NCBI RefSeq assembly: GCF_003286085.1
Contig: NW_020825716.1
Location: 1 to 64,000, forward strand
Reading direction: 5' to 3'
DNA: 64,000 bases
Origin: Drosophila persimilis
Taxonomy: Eukaryota > Arthropoda > Insecta > Diptera > Drosophilidae
How positions within the stretch are numbered: the first letter of the stretch is position 1; each line of letters begins with the position of its first letter. A program made the position numbers and the translations under genes. Under the pieces are notes generated by a model. It did no database searches. It was not told the DNA's origin and saw only the letters and a program-made list of their open reading frames with translations. Shown here piece by piece: positions 10,304-22,284 of this stretch.

Positions 10304-11997
10304 CTATTGAATGCTGCGAACGAGATGAATTAAAGCGTTGTCGAGCTCCTGCACACTCAGTGGTCCAGACAGTTTGTCCCCTTTGGCTTGAATGTTATGT
10401 ATAAACCGTAGAACATATGCCATGACTGATATTAACCTGTCGTATGAGGACGAGTTTTGGATGAAGGCTTCTGGAGCCTCCGAGACTTGCACAGCATTTT
10501 GGAACAAAACTGATGATTTCTCCTCGATTATAGTCCTGTCGATGTCCTGACTGGGAACTCCGCTTGCCGGCCATTGGCTTTCCGGCTGCTGTAGCCATGA
10601 TGGTCCAGACCACCATAATGGATGTACTGCTAACTCTTGTCGTGTTAAGCCACGAGTTGCGCAGTCCGCTGGGTTTACCGCAGTAGGTACATGTCTCCAC
10701 TGAGTTGATGTACTATGCTCTAAAATCTGTCCAACGCGATTTGACACAAAGGTTTGCCATCGGTGGGGATCTCCATTTATCCAAAACAAAACGATAGTAG
10801 CATCTGACCAATAGAAGGTTGACATAGGTGGTGCGAAGTTGGTCCCGGATCCATTTTGCCAGTTTAACTGCCAGCAGCGCACCCGAAAGTTCGACTCGTG
10901 GAATTGTGATCGGTTTCGTGGGTGTGACTCGACTGCGTGCAGCTAGCAAATGAGTTTGAATCATTCCGTTTGGTAGCTCTGCACGAATATATGCACATGC
11001 TGCATACGCCAGTGATGATCCATCGCAGAAAACATGTAGCTGTACTGACGCAAGCTCGTGGATGTTGAAGCGCAGCCATCGTGGTACTTGAATTTGCTCG
11101 ACATATGGCAAGTTCTGTATGAATCCCTGCCATCTATCAAGCAGTTCGGTTGGCAGCGGTTCATCCCAGTCCAGTTGTGCTAGGCTGCCATCGTTGCGTT
11201 TGATGCGGGCCATCCATGAGTCCTTGAGTATCGCCTTCGCGATCACAGGGCGTGATGAAACCTAATGGGTCGTACAGTCGGGCGACTGTGGAAAGTAAAG
11301 AACGTTTAGTATGTGCGTGACTGATTTCAAAATTTATCTTGAACCCAAAATAGTCTTGATGTGGATGCCAATAGAGGCCTAAGGTTTTAACGGGATCTTG
11401 GTACTCAAAATCTAATAATGTCTTATGAGATAAATGGTCTGGAGGTATGTCTTGTAGCAGAGGAGCGTCATTCGCAGACCACTTTCGAAGTTCCATTCCT
11501 GCTGATCGTAAGGCTCCGATCAATTGATTTTTAATTTCTAATGCTCCTTCGCGAGTGGAAGCTCCGCTTTGTACGTCATCAACGTTTATTTCGTGTCGAA
11601 GGACCCTTTCCGCGAGTGGGTATCGGTCGCTTTCATCCTGCGCCAGTTGATGTATGACGCGAATGGCTGTGTAAGGAGCTGAAGCGGTTCCAAACGTAAC
11701 TGTGTTGAGATAATACTCAGCTACTTGGTTGTGTTCGTCATGCCAAAAGATGCGTTGATATTGCGAATCCTCTGCATTCATGTCAATGCATCTATACATC
11801 TTCTGAATGTCGGCAGCAAAAACAAAACGATGGAAACGCCAACTCAGGACCACGCCGGCTAGATCGTTTTGGAGCGCTGGTCCGGTGCATAGGACGTCAT
11901 TGAGCGATTTTCCGTTTGACGTTTTACAGGAGGCGTCATATACTACTCTAACCTTAGTAGTGACACTTTCCTCTTTGAATACTGCGTGATGAGGCAA
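10304..11997 (-). pseudogene. BEL-1 unit IV RT and RNase H
   Basis: Three overlapping open stretches give RT fingers/palm (11997-11161, starting at HHAVFKEESVTTKVRVVYDAS), the thumb and connection (11246-10713), and RNase H with HVFCDGSSLAYAACAY, LPRVELSGALL-like and FYWSDATIVLFWI blocks (to 10304). The active-site box reads NVDD instead of YVDD at about 11575, as in unit III. The frame also shifts twice. Not expected to be active. Confidence 0.88.
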
Positions 11998-12181
11998 GGT
12001 GCAACATGTGGACTCGATTCCATTCTCCTTGCTAATGATGCAATGGTTGTTACTTTGCTCACCTGGCCTAGTTGAAAGTACTCATTCATGACTTCCGAAT
12101 ATTTGGCTTGCAGCTCCGGCTGCCTTTGGAATCTTCGTTAAAGCATTTGGAATCGATTAATCGCGATTTGACGTGATTTGC

Positions 12182-13217
12182 CTAGCACCTGCGAAGGGTC
12201 AAACAAACGCTTAAGTGGTAACCGTACCAAATACTTGCCGTTTCGTTGACGGATGTGAGTTCGTTTAAAATGCTCCTCGCACCATCGCTCTTCTGGTGTG
12301 AGCTATTTGCAGAACCGAGATGCTCCATTTCGAAGAATTTCTGGACGAGATTCTCGAGCCTGTTGTGGTGATATCTAATAGTGACAGCGTGTGCGCGTGT
12401 GGAAGTGGCTCGACCAAAGACTATCCAGCCAAGCTGGGTGTGCTGTGCAATTGGTTGGTTCTCGTTTCCTCTGCGGATATCTGAAAGCAGGATCTGTGGG
12501 ATTACGTCCGCTCCCAGCAGAAGATCAATCCGTTGTGATTTGTAGACCCTGGCATCGGCGAGTTCTATTCCGTTGAAATAAGGACATTGCTGCAATTTGA
12601 TGTATTTTGAAGGTAATTGCGATGTAAGCGTTTTAAGTATAAACGCAGTATCAATGGTAGTACAAAACTGCGAAGTACAAGAACTTAATGACAATTCTGT
12701 AGTGTAGGTACACCTGTTCTTGGAGGTGGTCCCAACTCCTGCAATTTCTGCCGAAATTGGATGCCGCTTGAGGTTGAGAGCCTGCACTGTGTGCTCTGTA
12801 ATGAGGGTTCCTTCCGAGCCTGAATCCAATAACGCACGTACCACAGCTGATTGGCCAGTGTGGGGGTTGTGGGTTGTGACCAGGGCAGTGGCCAGAAGGA
12901 CAGTGCTGGGTTCGTGATGCGTTGCCGTAGCGGAGCCTAGTTGCGCAGAGTGTGTTCTCACAGACGAGTCGGTCGCTGCAGACTGTGGATGCTTTCCTTG
13001 CAAAGCAGTCCTTGGCCAAAGGTCCGGGCAATGCCGAAGATTGTGACTGTCGCTACAGTGAGGGCAGCGAGTGTGTTCGGCAACCGCAGTCTTGGCGTGG
13101 AAACTGTTGCCCTTGTATGTTACGTTGCCAACTGACTTCTTCGGGTGCCTTTGATTGACAGGCTGCGGCACAGGTGTCCGCGTCGTGGAGTGGCCTCGAT
13201 TTTCGAACACATCGATG
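12182..13217 (-). pseudogene. BEL-1 unit IV nucleocapsid remnant and protease
   Basis: Starts inside gag at the basic segment preceding the zinc knuckle, where unit III integrase has been joined on. The first knuckle CPHCSDSHNLRHC is kept; the following knuckles are lost in a deletion (near 12990) that is shared with unit III. The protease shows ALLDSGSEGTLIT (about 12810-12850) and a LLLGADVIPQIL block. It is open to 12182, with a stop and frameshift between PR and RT near 12300 and 12140. Confidence 0.85.
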
Positions 13218-13246
13218 CCGTGACCGTGACCGTGACACCGTGACCG
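13218..13246. repeat. CCGTGA repeat at the unit III/IV junction
   Basis: The junction between unit III integrase and unit IV gag consists of repeated CCGTGA steps (three full steps, then ACCGTGACCG). In the intact integrase there is one CCGTGACC at this place, so the joint carries a local expansion. Confidence 0.8.
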
Positions 13247-13690
13247 CTTCAAGATGAATTGCCTGTGTAGCCAAACAGATGAAAACTGCGATATACGCCT
13301 TGTAGTTTGTGTGTCCACGGAATCTGGATGCTTGAATTTCGAACGCGCCTGTATAGTCTCTATGTAGGGGAAGATCGGCCATCAATTGTGCTGCTGGTTT
13401 CGGTCGGTGACAGTTTGTTTTCCGTTGACTATCCAGAATTTGTGTCGAATAGTGGCCAGCGTTAATTCGGTGCCGCCGTGGAGTGCGAGACGGTGGGCAT
13501 TACGCACGACGAGATCGGTAAAATGATGATGATTGGGAATGATCATTGGTTGTCGATGGCTTATTGGAAGGTGCCTTGCATTTCGCAGTCGACCTCTGAC
13601 TCGTAGAATTTGTTGGTCATCTAGAAATGGGGATAATTGACACAGCTTGTGTGTGCCCGATAGTGCCTTGTTTCCCTTCAACCTCAATAT
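13240..13690 (-). pseudogene. BEL-1 unit III integrase N-terminal part
   Basis: Zinc-binding region and the beginning of the catalytic core (ending around LEAVT), same as unit IV including the 37-bp deletion at about 13410. It stops at the CCGTGA junction, so the catalytic Asp/Glu blocks are missing. Confidence 0.85.
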
Positions 13691-13708
13691 TTCTGTCGCG
13701 TAGACCTC

Positions 13709-15402
13709 CTATTGAATGCTGCGAACGAGATGAATTAAAGCGTTGTCGAGCTCCTGCACACTCAGTGGTCCAGACAGTTTGTCCCCTTTGGCTTGAATGT
13801 TATGTATAAACCGTAGAACATATGCCATGACTGATATTAACCTGTCGTATGAGGACGAGTTTTGGATGAAGGCTTCTGGAGCCTCCGAGACTTGCACAGC
13901 ATTTTGGAACAAAACTGATGATTTCTCCTCGATTATAGTCCTGTCGATGTCCTGACTGGGAACTCCGCTTGCCGGCCATTGGCTTTCCGGCTGCTGTAGC
14001 CATGATGGTCCAGACCACCATAATGGATGTACTGCTAACTCTTGTCGTGTTAAGCCACGAGTTGCGCAGTCCGCTGGGTTTACCGCAGTAGGTACATGTC
14101 TCCACTGAGTTGATGTACTATGCTCTAAAATCTGTCCAACGCGATTTGACACAAAGGTTTGCCATCGGTGGGGATCTCCATTTATCCAAAACAAAACGAT
14201 AGTAGCATCTGACCAATAGAAGGTTGACATAGGTGGTGCGAAGTTGGTCCCGGATCCATTTTGCCAGTTTAACTGCCAGCAGCGCACCCGAAAGTTCGAC
14301 TCGTGGAATTGTGATCGGTTTCGTGGGTGTGACTCGACTGCGTGCAGCTAGCAAATGAGTTTGAATCATTCCGTTTGGTAGCTCTGCACGAATATATGCA
14401 CATGCTGCATACGCCAGTGATGATCCATCGCAGAAAACATGTAGCTGTACTGACGCAAGCTCGTGGATGTTGAAGCGCAGCCATCGTGGTACTTGAATTT
14501 GCTCGACATATGGCAAGTTCTGTATGAATCCCTGCCATCTATCAAGCAGTTCGGTTGGCAGCGGTTCATCCCAGTCCAGTTGTGCTAGGCTGCCATCGTT
14601 GCGTTTGATGCGGGCCATCCATGAGTCCTTGAGTATCGCCTTCGCGATCACAGGGCGTGATGAAACCTAATGGGTCGTACAGTCGGGCGACTGTGGAAAG
14701 TAAAGAACGTTTAGTATGTGCGTGACTGATTTCAAAATTTATCTTGAACCCAAAATAGTCTTGATGTGGATGCCAATAGAGGCCTAAGGTTTTAACGGGA
14801 TCTTGGTACTCAAAATCTAATAATGTCTTATGAGATAAATGGTCTGGAGGTATGTCTTGTAGCAGAGGAGCGTCATTCGCAGACCACTTTCGAAGTTCCA
14901 TTCCTGCTGATCGTAAGGCTCCGATCAATTGATTTTTAATTTCTAATGCTCCTTCGCGAGTGGAAGCTCCGCTTTGTACGTCATCAACGTTTATTTCGTG
15001 TCGAAGGACCCTTTCCGCGAGTGGGTATCGGTCGCTTTCATCCTGCGCCAGTTGATGTATGACGCGAATGGCTGTGTAAGGAGCTGAAGCGGTTCCAAAC
15101 GTAACTGTGTTGAGATAATACTCAGCTACTTGGTTGTGTTCGTCATGCCAAAAGATGCGTTGATATTGCGAATCCTCTGCATTCATGTCAATGCATCTAT
15201 ACATCTTCTGAATGTCGGCAGCAAAAACAAAACGATGGAAACGCCAACTCAGGACCACGCCGGCTAGATCGTTTTGGAGCGCTGGTCCGGTGCATAGGAC
15301 GTCATTGAGCGATTTTCCGTTTGACGTTTTACAGGAGGCGTCATATACTACTCTAACCTTAGTAGTGACACTTTCCTCTTTGAATACTGCGTGATGAGGC
15401 AA
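13709..15402 (-). pseudogene. BEL-1 unit III RT and RNase H
   Basis: Nearly base-for-base the same as 10304-11997, in the same three overlapping frames, with the same NVDD replacement of the RT box (about 14980). RT ends VRVVYDASCK at its N-terminal side; RNase H blocks HVFCDGSS and YWSDATIV are intact. Confidence 0.88.
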
Positions 15403-15720
15403 GGTGCAACATGTGGACTCGATTCCATTCTCCTTGCTAATGATGCAATGGTTGTTACTTTGGTCACCTGGCCTAGTTGAAAGTACTCATTCATGACTTC
15501 CGAATATTTGGCTTGCAGCTCCGGCTGCCTTTGGAATCTTCGTTGAAGCATTTGGAATCGATTAATCGCGATTTGACGTGATTTGCCTAGCACCTGCGAA
15601 GGGTCAAACAAACGCTTAAGTGGTAACCGTACCAAATACTTGCCGTTTCGTTGACGGATGTGAGTTCGTTTAAAATGCTCCTCGCACCATCGCTCTTCTG
15701 GTGTGAGCTATTTGCAGAAC
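15348..15720 (-). pseudogene. BEL-1 unit III PR-RT linker
   Basis: Conserved BEL/Pao linker (VRLPLKRLFDPSQVLGKSRQ, then MNEYFQLGQVTKV) read 15720 to 15348. It is better preserved than in unit IV, where the corresponding segment has a stop (12139). Confidence 0.8.
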
Positions 15721-16400
15721 CGAGATGCTCCATTTCGAAGAATTTCTGGACGAGATTCTCGAGCCTGTTGTGGTGATATCTAATAGTGACAGCGTGTGCG
15801 CGTGTGGAAGTGGCTCGACCAAAGACTATCCAGCCAAGCTGGGTGTGCTGTGCAATTGGTTGGTTCTCGTTTCCTCTGCGGATATCTGAAAGCAGGATCT
15901 GTGGGATTACGTCCGCTCCCAGCAGAAGATCAATCCGTTGTGATTTGTAGACCCTGGCATCGGCGAGTTCTATTCCGTTGAAATAAGGACATTGCTGCAA
16001 TTTGATGTATTTTGAAGGTAATTGCGATGTAAGCGTTTTAAGTATAAACGCAGTATCAATGGTAGTACAAAACTGCGAAGTACAAGAACTTAATGACAAT
16101 TCTGTAGTGTAGGTACACCTGTTCTTGGAGGTGGTCCCAACTCCTGCAATTTCTGCCGAAATTGGATGCCGCTTGAGGTTGAGAGCCTGCACTGTGTGCT
16201 CTGTAATGAGGGTTCCTTCCGAGCCTGAATCCAATAACGCACGTACCACAGCTGATTGGCCAGTGTGGGGGTTGTGGGTTGTGACCAGGGCAGTGGCCAG
16301 AAGGACAGTGCTGGGTTCGTGATGCGTTGCCGTAGCGGAGCCTAGTTGCGCAGAGTGTGTTCTCACAGACGAGTCGGTCGCTGCAGACTGGATGCTTTCC
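15587..16400 (-). pseudogene. BEL-1 unit III protease
   Basis: Retropepsin-like domain with ALLDSGSEGT near 16215-16245 and a hydrophobic LLLGADVIPQIL block near 15900. It is fused upstream to the truncated zinc-knuckle region: about 300 bp present in unit I (22333-22655) are missing here, with the breakpoint at 16390. Confidence 0.85.
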
Positions 16401-17448
16401 TTGCAAAGCAGTCCTTGGACAAAAGGTCCGGGCAATGCCGAAGATTGTGACTGTCGCTACAGTGAGGGCAGCGAGTGTGTTCGGCAACCGCAGTCTTGGC
16501 GTGGAAACTGTTGCCCTTGTATGTTACGTTGCCAACTGACTTCTTCGGGTGCCTTTGATTGACAGGCTGCGGCACAGGTGTCCGCGTCGTGGAGTGGCCT
16601 CGATTTTCGAACACATCGATGCTGACGAGACGGTCGTTGAGAAATGATTGTAGCTGAGAAAATGTGGCAAGTTCGGCAGAGCTACCGAGATGGAGCTCCC
16701 AAGCTTGCAGTGTCGTGCTTGACAGTCTGGAAGTGAGATGATGAGCCATCCAATGCTGAACATCTAGATTCTTGAAAGCATTGAGACAAACCGTCGCAAC
16801 ATTAAGCATATGTTTTATATCAGCAGACTGCTCCTTTGTCAACTGTGGCAAGTCATACAAACCGTTCATATGGTACATAAGCTGCAGCCGTTTGTTGTCG
16901 TATCGCTTGAGGACGAGACTCCAAGCTGTTGCATAGTTAGTTCTCGCAAGCGCCATCTGCTGAATGTCCTCGTCGCGATCCGAGGGAAGAGCTTGCTTCA
17001 GGAAATGAAACCTTTGGACGTCGGACAGTTTCTGGTTGTTATGGATGATTTAAACAAATGCATCGTGAAATGCCGGCCAATCCACAAACTTGCCTGTAAA
17101 TGTCGGTACAGGTAGCTTGGGCAATTGCACTGATGATACAGATGGATTTGCTGGCTCTGGATTCTGCTGTACCGGTGGTGCTCTTGGACATACATTTTCG
17201 TAGGCCTCTGATATGATGCTGAATGCCGTTGTATAGTCTTCATCAAAGCGAAAGGCCACTTCGCTGGACACATAACTATGCGTACTTGGACATCGAAGTA
17301 TTAATCAACGTTGATGATTTTGCTCAAATTCACCTAAGAACCGTTGCAAAGTTTGTAAGCGCGTTTGAAAATAAGCTTTTGTTTTCCGATCTGCGCCATC
17401 CTTTCTGAAATTACGCACCGTTTGATTAACCCTCGCAATGAGATTTGT
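16400..17448 (-). pseudogene. BEL-1 unit III gag
   Basis: BEL/Pao Gag. It begins in frame at TNLIARVNQTVRNFRKDGAD (17448), directly fused to the last 7 bp of an LTR, so the start codon and leader are missing. Capsid blocks SSVQLPKLPVPTFTGKFVDWPAFHDAFV lead to an in-frame TAA at about 17049, after which the frame goes on (NNQKLSDVQRFHFLKQALP, then ALARTNYATAWSLVLKRYDN). It ends with the knuckle CPHCSDSHNLRHC near 16460. The same TAA is in unit I. Confidence 0.85.
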
Positions 17449-18850
17449 CCGTCCATGCCGCCCCCAATTACTGGGACCAGTATTAGAAACCAAAGGATGT
17501 CCCATGTGAATGCTCTGTGAATAAATAAAGTGTTCGTTATGGTACATGTATGGTCGAATGGAGCTAGCAACGGTGGTAGGATTATTCTGAGGTCTGTGGC
17601 AACGGTAGCCGACATAGTTTAGAGACCGATCGTTTGTATACGCCTGATGCTGTTTTAACAGTTGCGACTCTGACTAAACTGTCAGCTCCAGGGTGAACTT
17701 CTATTATCCTTCCCAGTTTCCACTCGTTGGGTGGCAGTCGGTCATCCTTGACAATTGCTAGACCGCTGACTTGTAGATTGTCGGTTTCATGTCGCCACTT
17801 TGGACGGGCTTGAAGATGTGATAGCCAATCCGAACACCAACGCTTGCCAAAATTGCCGGATCATTTTCTGTCCTTCCAGAAATTGGACTGTGAGTGGAAC
17901 ATCCCTTGTTACATCCGGCGGAGCTAATAATGAATCTCCAATAAGAAGATGTGCCGGGGTGAGGACAGCTAGGTCCTCCGGCTCCGCGCTTAGTGGACAT
18001 AATGGCCTGGAATTTAAACAGGCTTCAATTTATGTTAGCACGGTAGCAAGTTGTTCGTAGGTCATTTTATATCCTGAAAAGGCTCGATAAAGATGTGTTT
18101 TGACAGACTTCACATTTGCCTCCCAAAGGCCTCCGAAATTAGGACTATGCGGTGGATTAAAATGCCATTGGACGTTTCGGGCCGCTAAAGCAGGTATTAC
18201 AGTTGTGGGTAGCTCTCGTTTCAAATGTATTTGCCAGGTTTGAAGAGCCCGGTCGGCACCAATGAAGTTCGTGCCGCAGTCGCTATACATGTGTTGACAG
18301 TAGCCCCGACGCGCGATGAAACGTTGTAGGGCCATGAGAAAGTGTTCGGTGGTTAAGCCCGTGACCGCTTCAAGATGAATTGCCTGTGTAGCCAAACAGA
18401 TGAAAACTGCGATATACGCCTTGTAGTTTGTGTGTCCACGGAATCTGGATGCTTGAATTTCGAACGCGCCTGTATAGTCTCTATGTAGGGGAAGATCGGC
18501 CATCAATTGTGCTGCTGGTTTCGGTCGGTGACGAAAACATCGGACGCATTGTCGAAGAATGCGTTTGACAGTTTGTTTTCCGTTGACTATCCAGAATTTG
18601 TGTCGAATAGTGGCCAGCGTTAATTCGGTGCCGCCGTGGAGTGCGAGACGGTGGGCATTACGCACGACGAGATCGGTAAAATGATGATGATTGGGAATGA
18701 TCATTGGTTGTCGATGGCTTATTGGAAGGTGCCTTGCATTTCGCAGTCGACCTCTGACTCGTAGAATTTGTTGGTCATCTAGAAATGGGGATAATTGACA
18801 CAGCTTGTGTGTGCCCGATAGTGCCTTGTTTCCCTTCAACCTCAATATTT
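17449..18850 (-). pseudogene. BEL-1 unit II integrase, pol end and LTR-less 3' end
   Basis: The most complete integrase of the array: the zinc-binding region keeps the CVRCFRHRPKPA segment (18530-18570) that units III and IV have lost. The core holds SDCGTNFIG and FGGLWEANVKS (18120-18300). The frame is then broken near 18030 by an insertion of about 16 bp, and by the shared extra base near 17850. The 3' UTR and polypurine tract (17456-17468) are followed by only 7 bp of LTR before unit III gag starts. Confidence 0.85.
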
Positions 18851-20507
18851 CTGTCGCGTAGACCTCCTATTGAATGCTGCGAACGAGATGCACACTCAGT
18901 GGTCTTATGTATAAACCGTAGAACATATGCCATGACTGATATTAACCTGTCGTATGAGGACGAGTTTTGGATGAAGGCTTCTGGAGCCTCCGAGACTTGC
19001 ACAGCATTTTGGAACAAAACTGATGATTTCTCCTCGATTATAGTCCTGTCGATGTCCTGACTGGGAACTCCGCTTGCCGGCCATTGGCTTTCCGGCTGCT
19101 GTAGCCATGATGGTCCAGACCACCATAATGGATGTACTGCTAACTCTTGTGGTGTTAAGCCACGAGTTGCGCAGTCCGCTGGGTTTACCGCAGTAGGTAC
19201 ATGTCTCCACTGAGTTGATGTACTATGCTCTAAAATCTGTCCAACGCGATTTGACACAAAGGTTTGCCATCGGTGGGGATCTCCATTTATCCAAAACAAA
19301 ACGATAGTAGCATCTGACCAATAGAAGGTTGACACAGGTGGTGCGAAGTTGGTCCCGGATCCATTTTGCCAGTTTAACTGCCAGCAGCGCACCCGAAAGT
19401 TCGACTCGTGGAATTGTGATCGGTTTCGTGGGTGTGACTCGACTGCGTGCAGCTAGCAAATGAGTTTGAATCATTCCGTTTGGTAGCTCTGCACGAATAT
19501 ATGCACATGCTGCATACGCCAGTGATGATCCATCGCAGAAAACATGTAGCTGTACTGACGCAAGCTCGTGGATGTTGAAGCGCAGCCATCGTGGTACTTG
19601 AATTTGCTCGACATATGGCAAGTTCTGTATGAATCCCTGCCATCTATCAAGCAGTTCGGTTGGCAGCGGTTCATCCCAGTCCAGTTGTGCTAGGCTGCCA
19701 TCGTTGCGTTTGATGCGGGCCATCCATGAGTCCTTGAGTATCGCCTTCGCGATCACAGGGCGTGATGAAACCTAATGGGTCGTACAGTCGGGCGACTATG
19801 GAAAGTAAAGAACGTTTAGTATGTGCGTGACTGATTTCAAAATTTATCTTGAACCCAAAATAGTCTTGATGTGGATGCCAATAGAGGCCTAAGGTTTTAA
19901 CGGGATCTTGGTACTCAAACTCTAATAATGTCTTATGAGATAAATGGTCTGGAGGTATGTCTTGTAGCAGAGGAGCGTCATTCGCAGACCACTTTCGAAG
20001 TTCCATTCCTGCTGATCGTAAGGCTCCGATCAATTGATTTTTAATTTCTAATGCTCCTTCGCGAGTGGAAGCTCCGCTTTGTACGTCATCAACGTATATT
20101 TCGTGTCGAAGGACCCTTTCCGCGAGTGGGTATCGGTCGCGTTCATCCTGCGCCAGTTGATGTATGACGCGAATGGCTGTGTAAGGAGCTGAAGCGGTTC
20201 CAAACGTAACTGTGTTGAGATAATACTCAGCTACTTGGTTGTGTTCGTCATGCCAAAAGATGCGTTGATATTGCGAATCCTCTGCATTCATGTCAATGCA
20301 TCTATACATCTTCTGAATGTCGGCAGCAAAAACAAAACGATGGAAACGCCAACTCAGGACCACGCCGGCTAGATCGTTTTGGAGCGCTGGTCCGGTGCAT
20401 AGGACGTCATTGAGCGATTTTCCGTTTGACGTTTTACAGGAGGCGTCATATACTACTCTAACCTTAGTAGTGACACTTTCCTCTTTGAATACTGCGTGAT
20501 GAGGCAA
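18850..20507 (-). pseudogene. BEL-1 unit II RT and RNase H
   Basis: RT 20507-19671 with a normal active-site box IYVDDVQSGA (about 20080-20098), the only BEL-1 unit with an unmutated box. RNase H 19756-18905 contains HVFCDGSS and FYWSDATIVLFWI. A frame shift separates RT from RNase H as in units III and IV, and about 50 bp are deleted at 18890-18905 between RNase H and IN. Confidence 0.87.
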
Positions 20508-21440
20508 GGTGCAACATGTGGACTCGATTCCATTCTCCTTGCTAATGATGCAATGGTTGTTACTTTGGTCACCTGGCCTAGTTGAAAGTACTCATTCATG
20601 ACTTCCGAATATTTGGCTTGCAGCTCCGGCTGCCTTTGGAATCTTCGTTGAAGCATTTGGAATCGATTAGTCGCGATTTGACGTGATTTGCCTAGCTCCT
20701 GCGAAGGGTCAAACAAACGCTTAAGTGGTAACCGTACCAAATACTTGCCGTTTCGTTGACGGATGTGAGTTCGTTTAAAATGCTCCTCGCACCATCGCTC
20801 TTCTGGTGTGAGCTGTTTTGCAGAACCGAGATGCTCCATTTCGAAGAATTTCTGGACGAGATTCTCGAGCCTATTGTGGTGATATCTAATGGTGACAGCG
20901 TGTGCGCGTGTGGAAGTGGCTCGACCAAAGACTATCCAGCCAAGCTAGGTGTGCTGTGCAATTGGTTGGTTCTCCTTTCCTCTGCGGATATCTGAATGCA
21001 GGATCTGTGGGATTACGTCCGCTCCCAGCAGAAGATCAATCCGTTGTGATTTGTAGACCCTGGCATCGGCGAGTTCTATTCCGTTCAAATGAGAACATTG
21101 CTGCAATTTGATGTATTTTGAAGATAATTGCGATGTAAGCGTTTTAAGTATAAACGCAGTATCAATGGTAGTACAAAACTGCGAAGTACAAGAACTTAAT
21201 GACAATTCTGTAGTGTAGGTACACCTGTTCTTGCAGGTGGTCCCAACTCCAGCAATTTCTGCCGAAATTGGATGCCGCTTGAGGTTGAGAGCCTGCACTG
21301 TGTGCTCTGTAATGAGGGTTCCTTCCGAGCCTGAATCCACTAACGCACGTACCACAGCTGATTGGCCAGTGTGGGGGTTGTGGATTGTGACCAGGGCAGT
21401 GGCCAGAAGGACAGTGCTGGGTTCGTGATGCGTTGCCGTA
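20453..21440 (-). pseudogene. BEL-1 unit II protease and PR-RT linker
   Basis: Starts abruptly at 21440 in the sequence ATHHEPSTVL upstream of the protease, joined to unit I integrase. The protease has ALVDSGSEGTLIT (about 21330) and LLLGADVIPQIL; the linker (20839-20453) leads into RT. Small differences from III and IV (for instance CKNRCTYTT) show it is a separate lineage within the array. Confidence 0.83.
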
Positions 21441-22284
21441 ATTTGTGTCGAATAGTGGCCAGCGTTAATTCGGTGCCGCCGTGGAGTGCGAGACGGTGGG
21501 CATTACGCACGACGAGATCGGTAAAATGATGATGATTGGGAATGATCATTGGTTGTCGATGGCTTATTGGAAGGTGCCTTGCATTTCGCAGTCGACCTCT
21601 GACTCGTAGAATTGGTTGGTCATCTAGAAATGGGGATAATTGACACAGCTTGTGTGTGCCCGATAGTGCCTTGTTTCCCTTCAACCTCAATATTTCTGTC
21701 GCGTAGACCTCCTATTGAATGCTGCGAACGAGATGAATTAAATCGTTGTCGAGCTCCTGCACACTCAGTGGTCCAGACAGTTTGTCCCCTTTGGCTTGAA
21801 TGTTATGTATAAACCGTAGAACATATGCCATGACTGATATTAACCTGTCGTATGAGGACGAGTTTTGGATGAAGGCTTCTGGAGCCTCCGAGACTTGCAC
21901 AGCATTTTGGAACAAAACTGATGGTTTCTCCTCGATTATAGTCCTGTCGATGTCCTGACTGGGAACTCCGCTTGCCGGCCATTGGCTTTCCGGCTGCTGT
22001 AGCCATGATGGTCCAGACCACCATAATGGATGTACTGCTAACTCTTGTGGTGTTAAGCCACGAGTTGCGCAGTCCGCTGGGTTTACCGCAGTAGGTACAT
22101 GTCTCCACTGAGTTGATGTACTATGCTCTAAAATCTGTCCAACGCGATTTGACACAAAGGTTTGCCATCGGTGGGGATCTCCATTTATCCAAAACAAAAC
22201 GATAGTAGCATCTGACCAATAGAAGGTTGACATAGGTGGTCCTGCAGTGCGAAGTTGGTCCCGGATCCATTTTGCCAGTTTACT
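21441..22284 (-). pseudogene. BEL-1 unit I RNase H and integrase start (after internal deletion)
   Basis: Read 22284 to 21441: gag/PR spacer jumps directly into RNase H (KLAKWIRDQLRT, then STFYWSDATIVLFWI), so PR and all of RT are deleted. A small CCTGCAG-containing insertion sits at 22240. The RNase H tail (to 21712) and the integrase zinc-binding region (21690-21441) follow, ending at the junction with unit II. Gag, spacer and RNase H are in one 477-codon frame (23145-21712), so this would read as a Gag-RNase H fusion. Confidence 0.85.

Noticed and set aside
12391..13158. Plus-strand open frames across the BEL-1 units as genes
   Set aside because: They are shadows opposite the minus-strand protease and gag frames and repeat in each unit.
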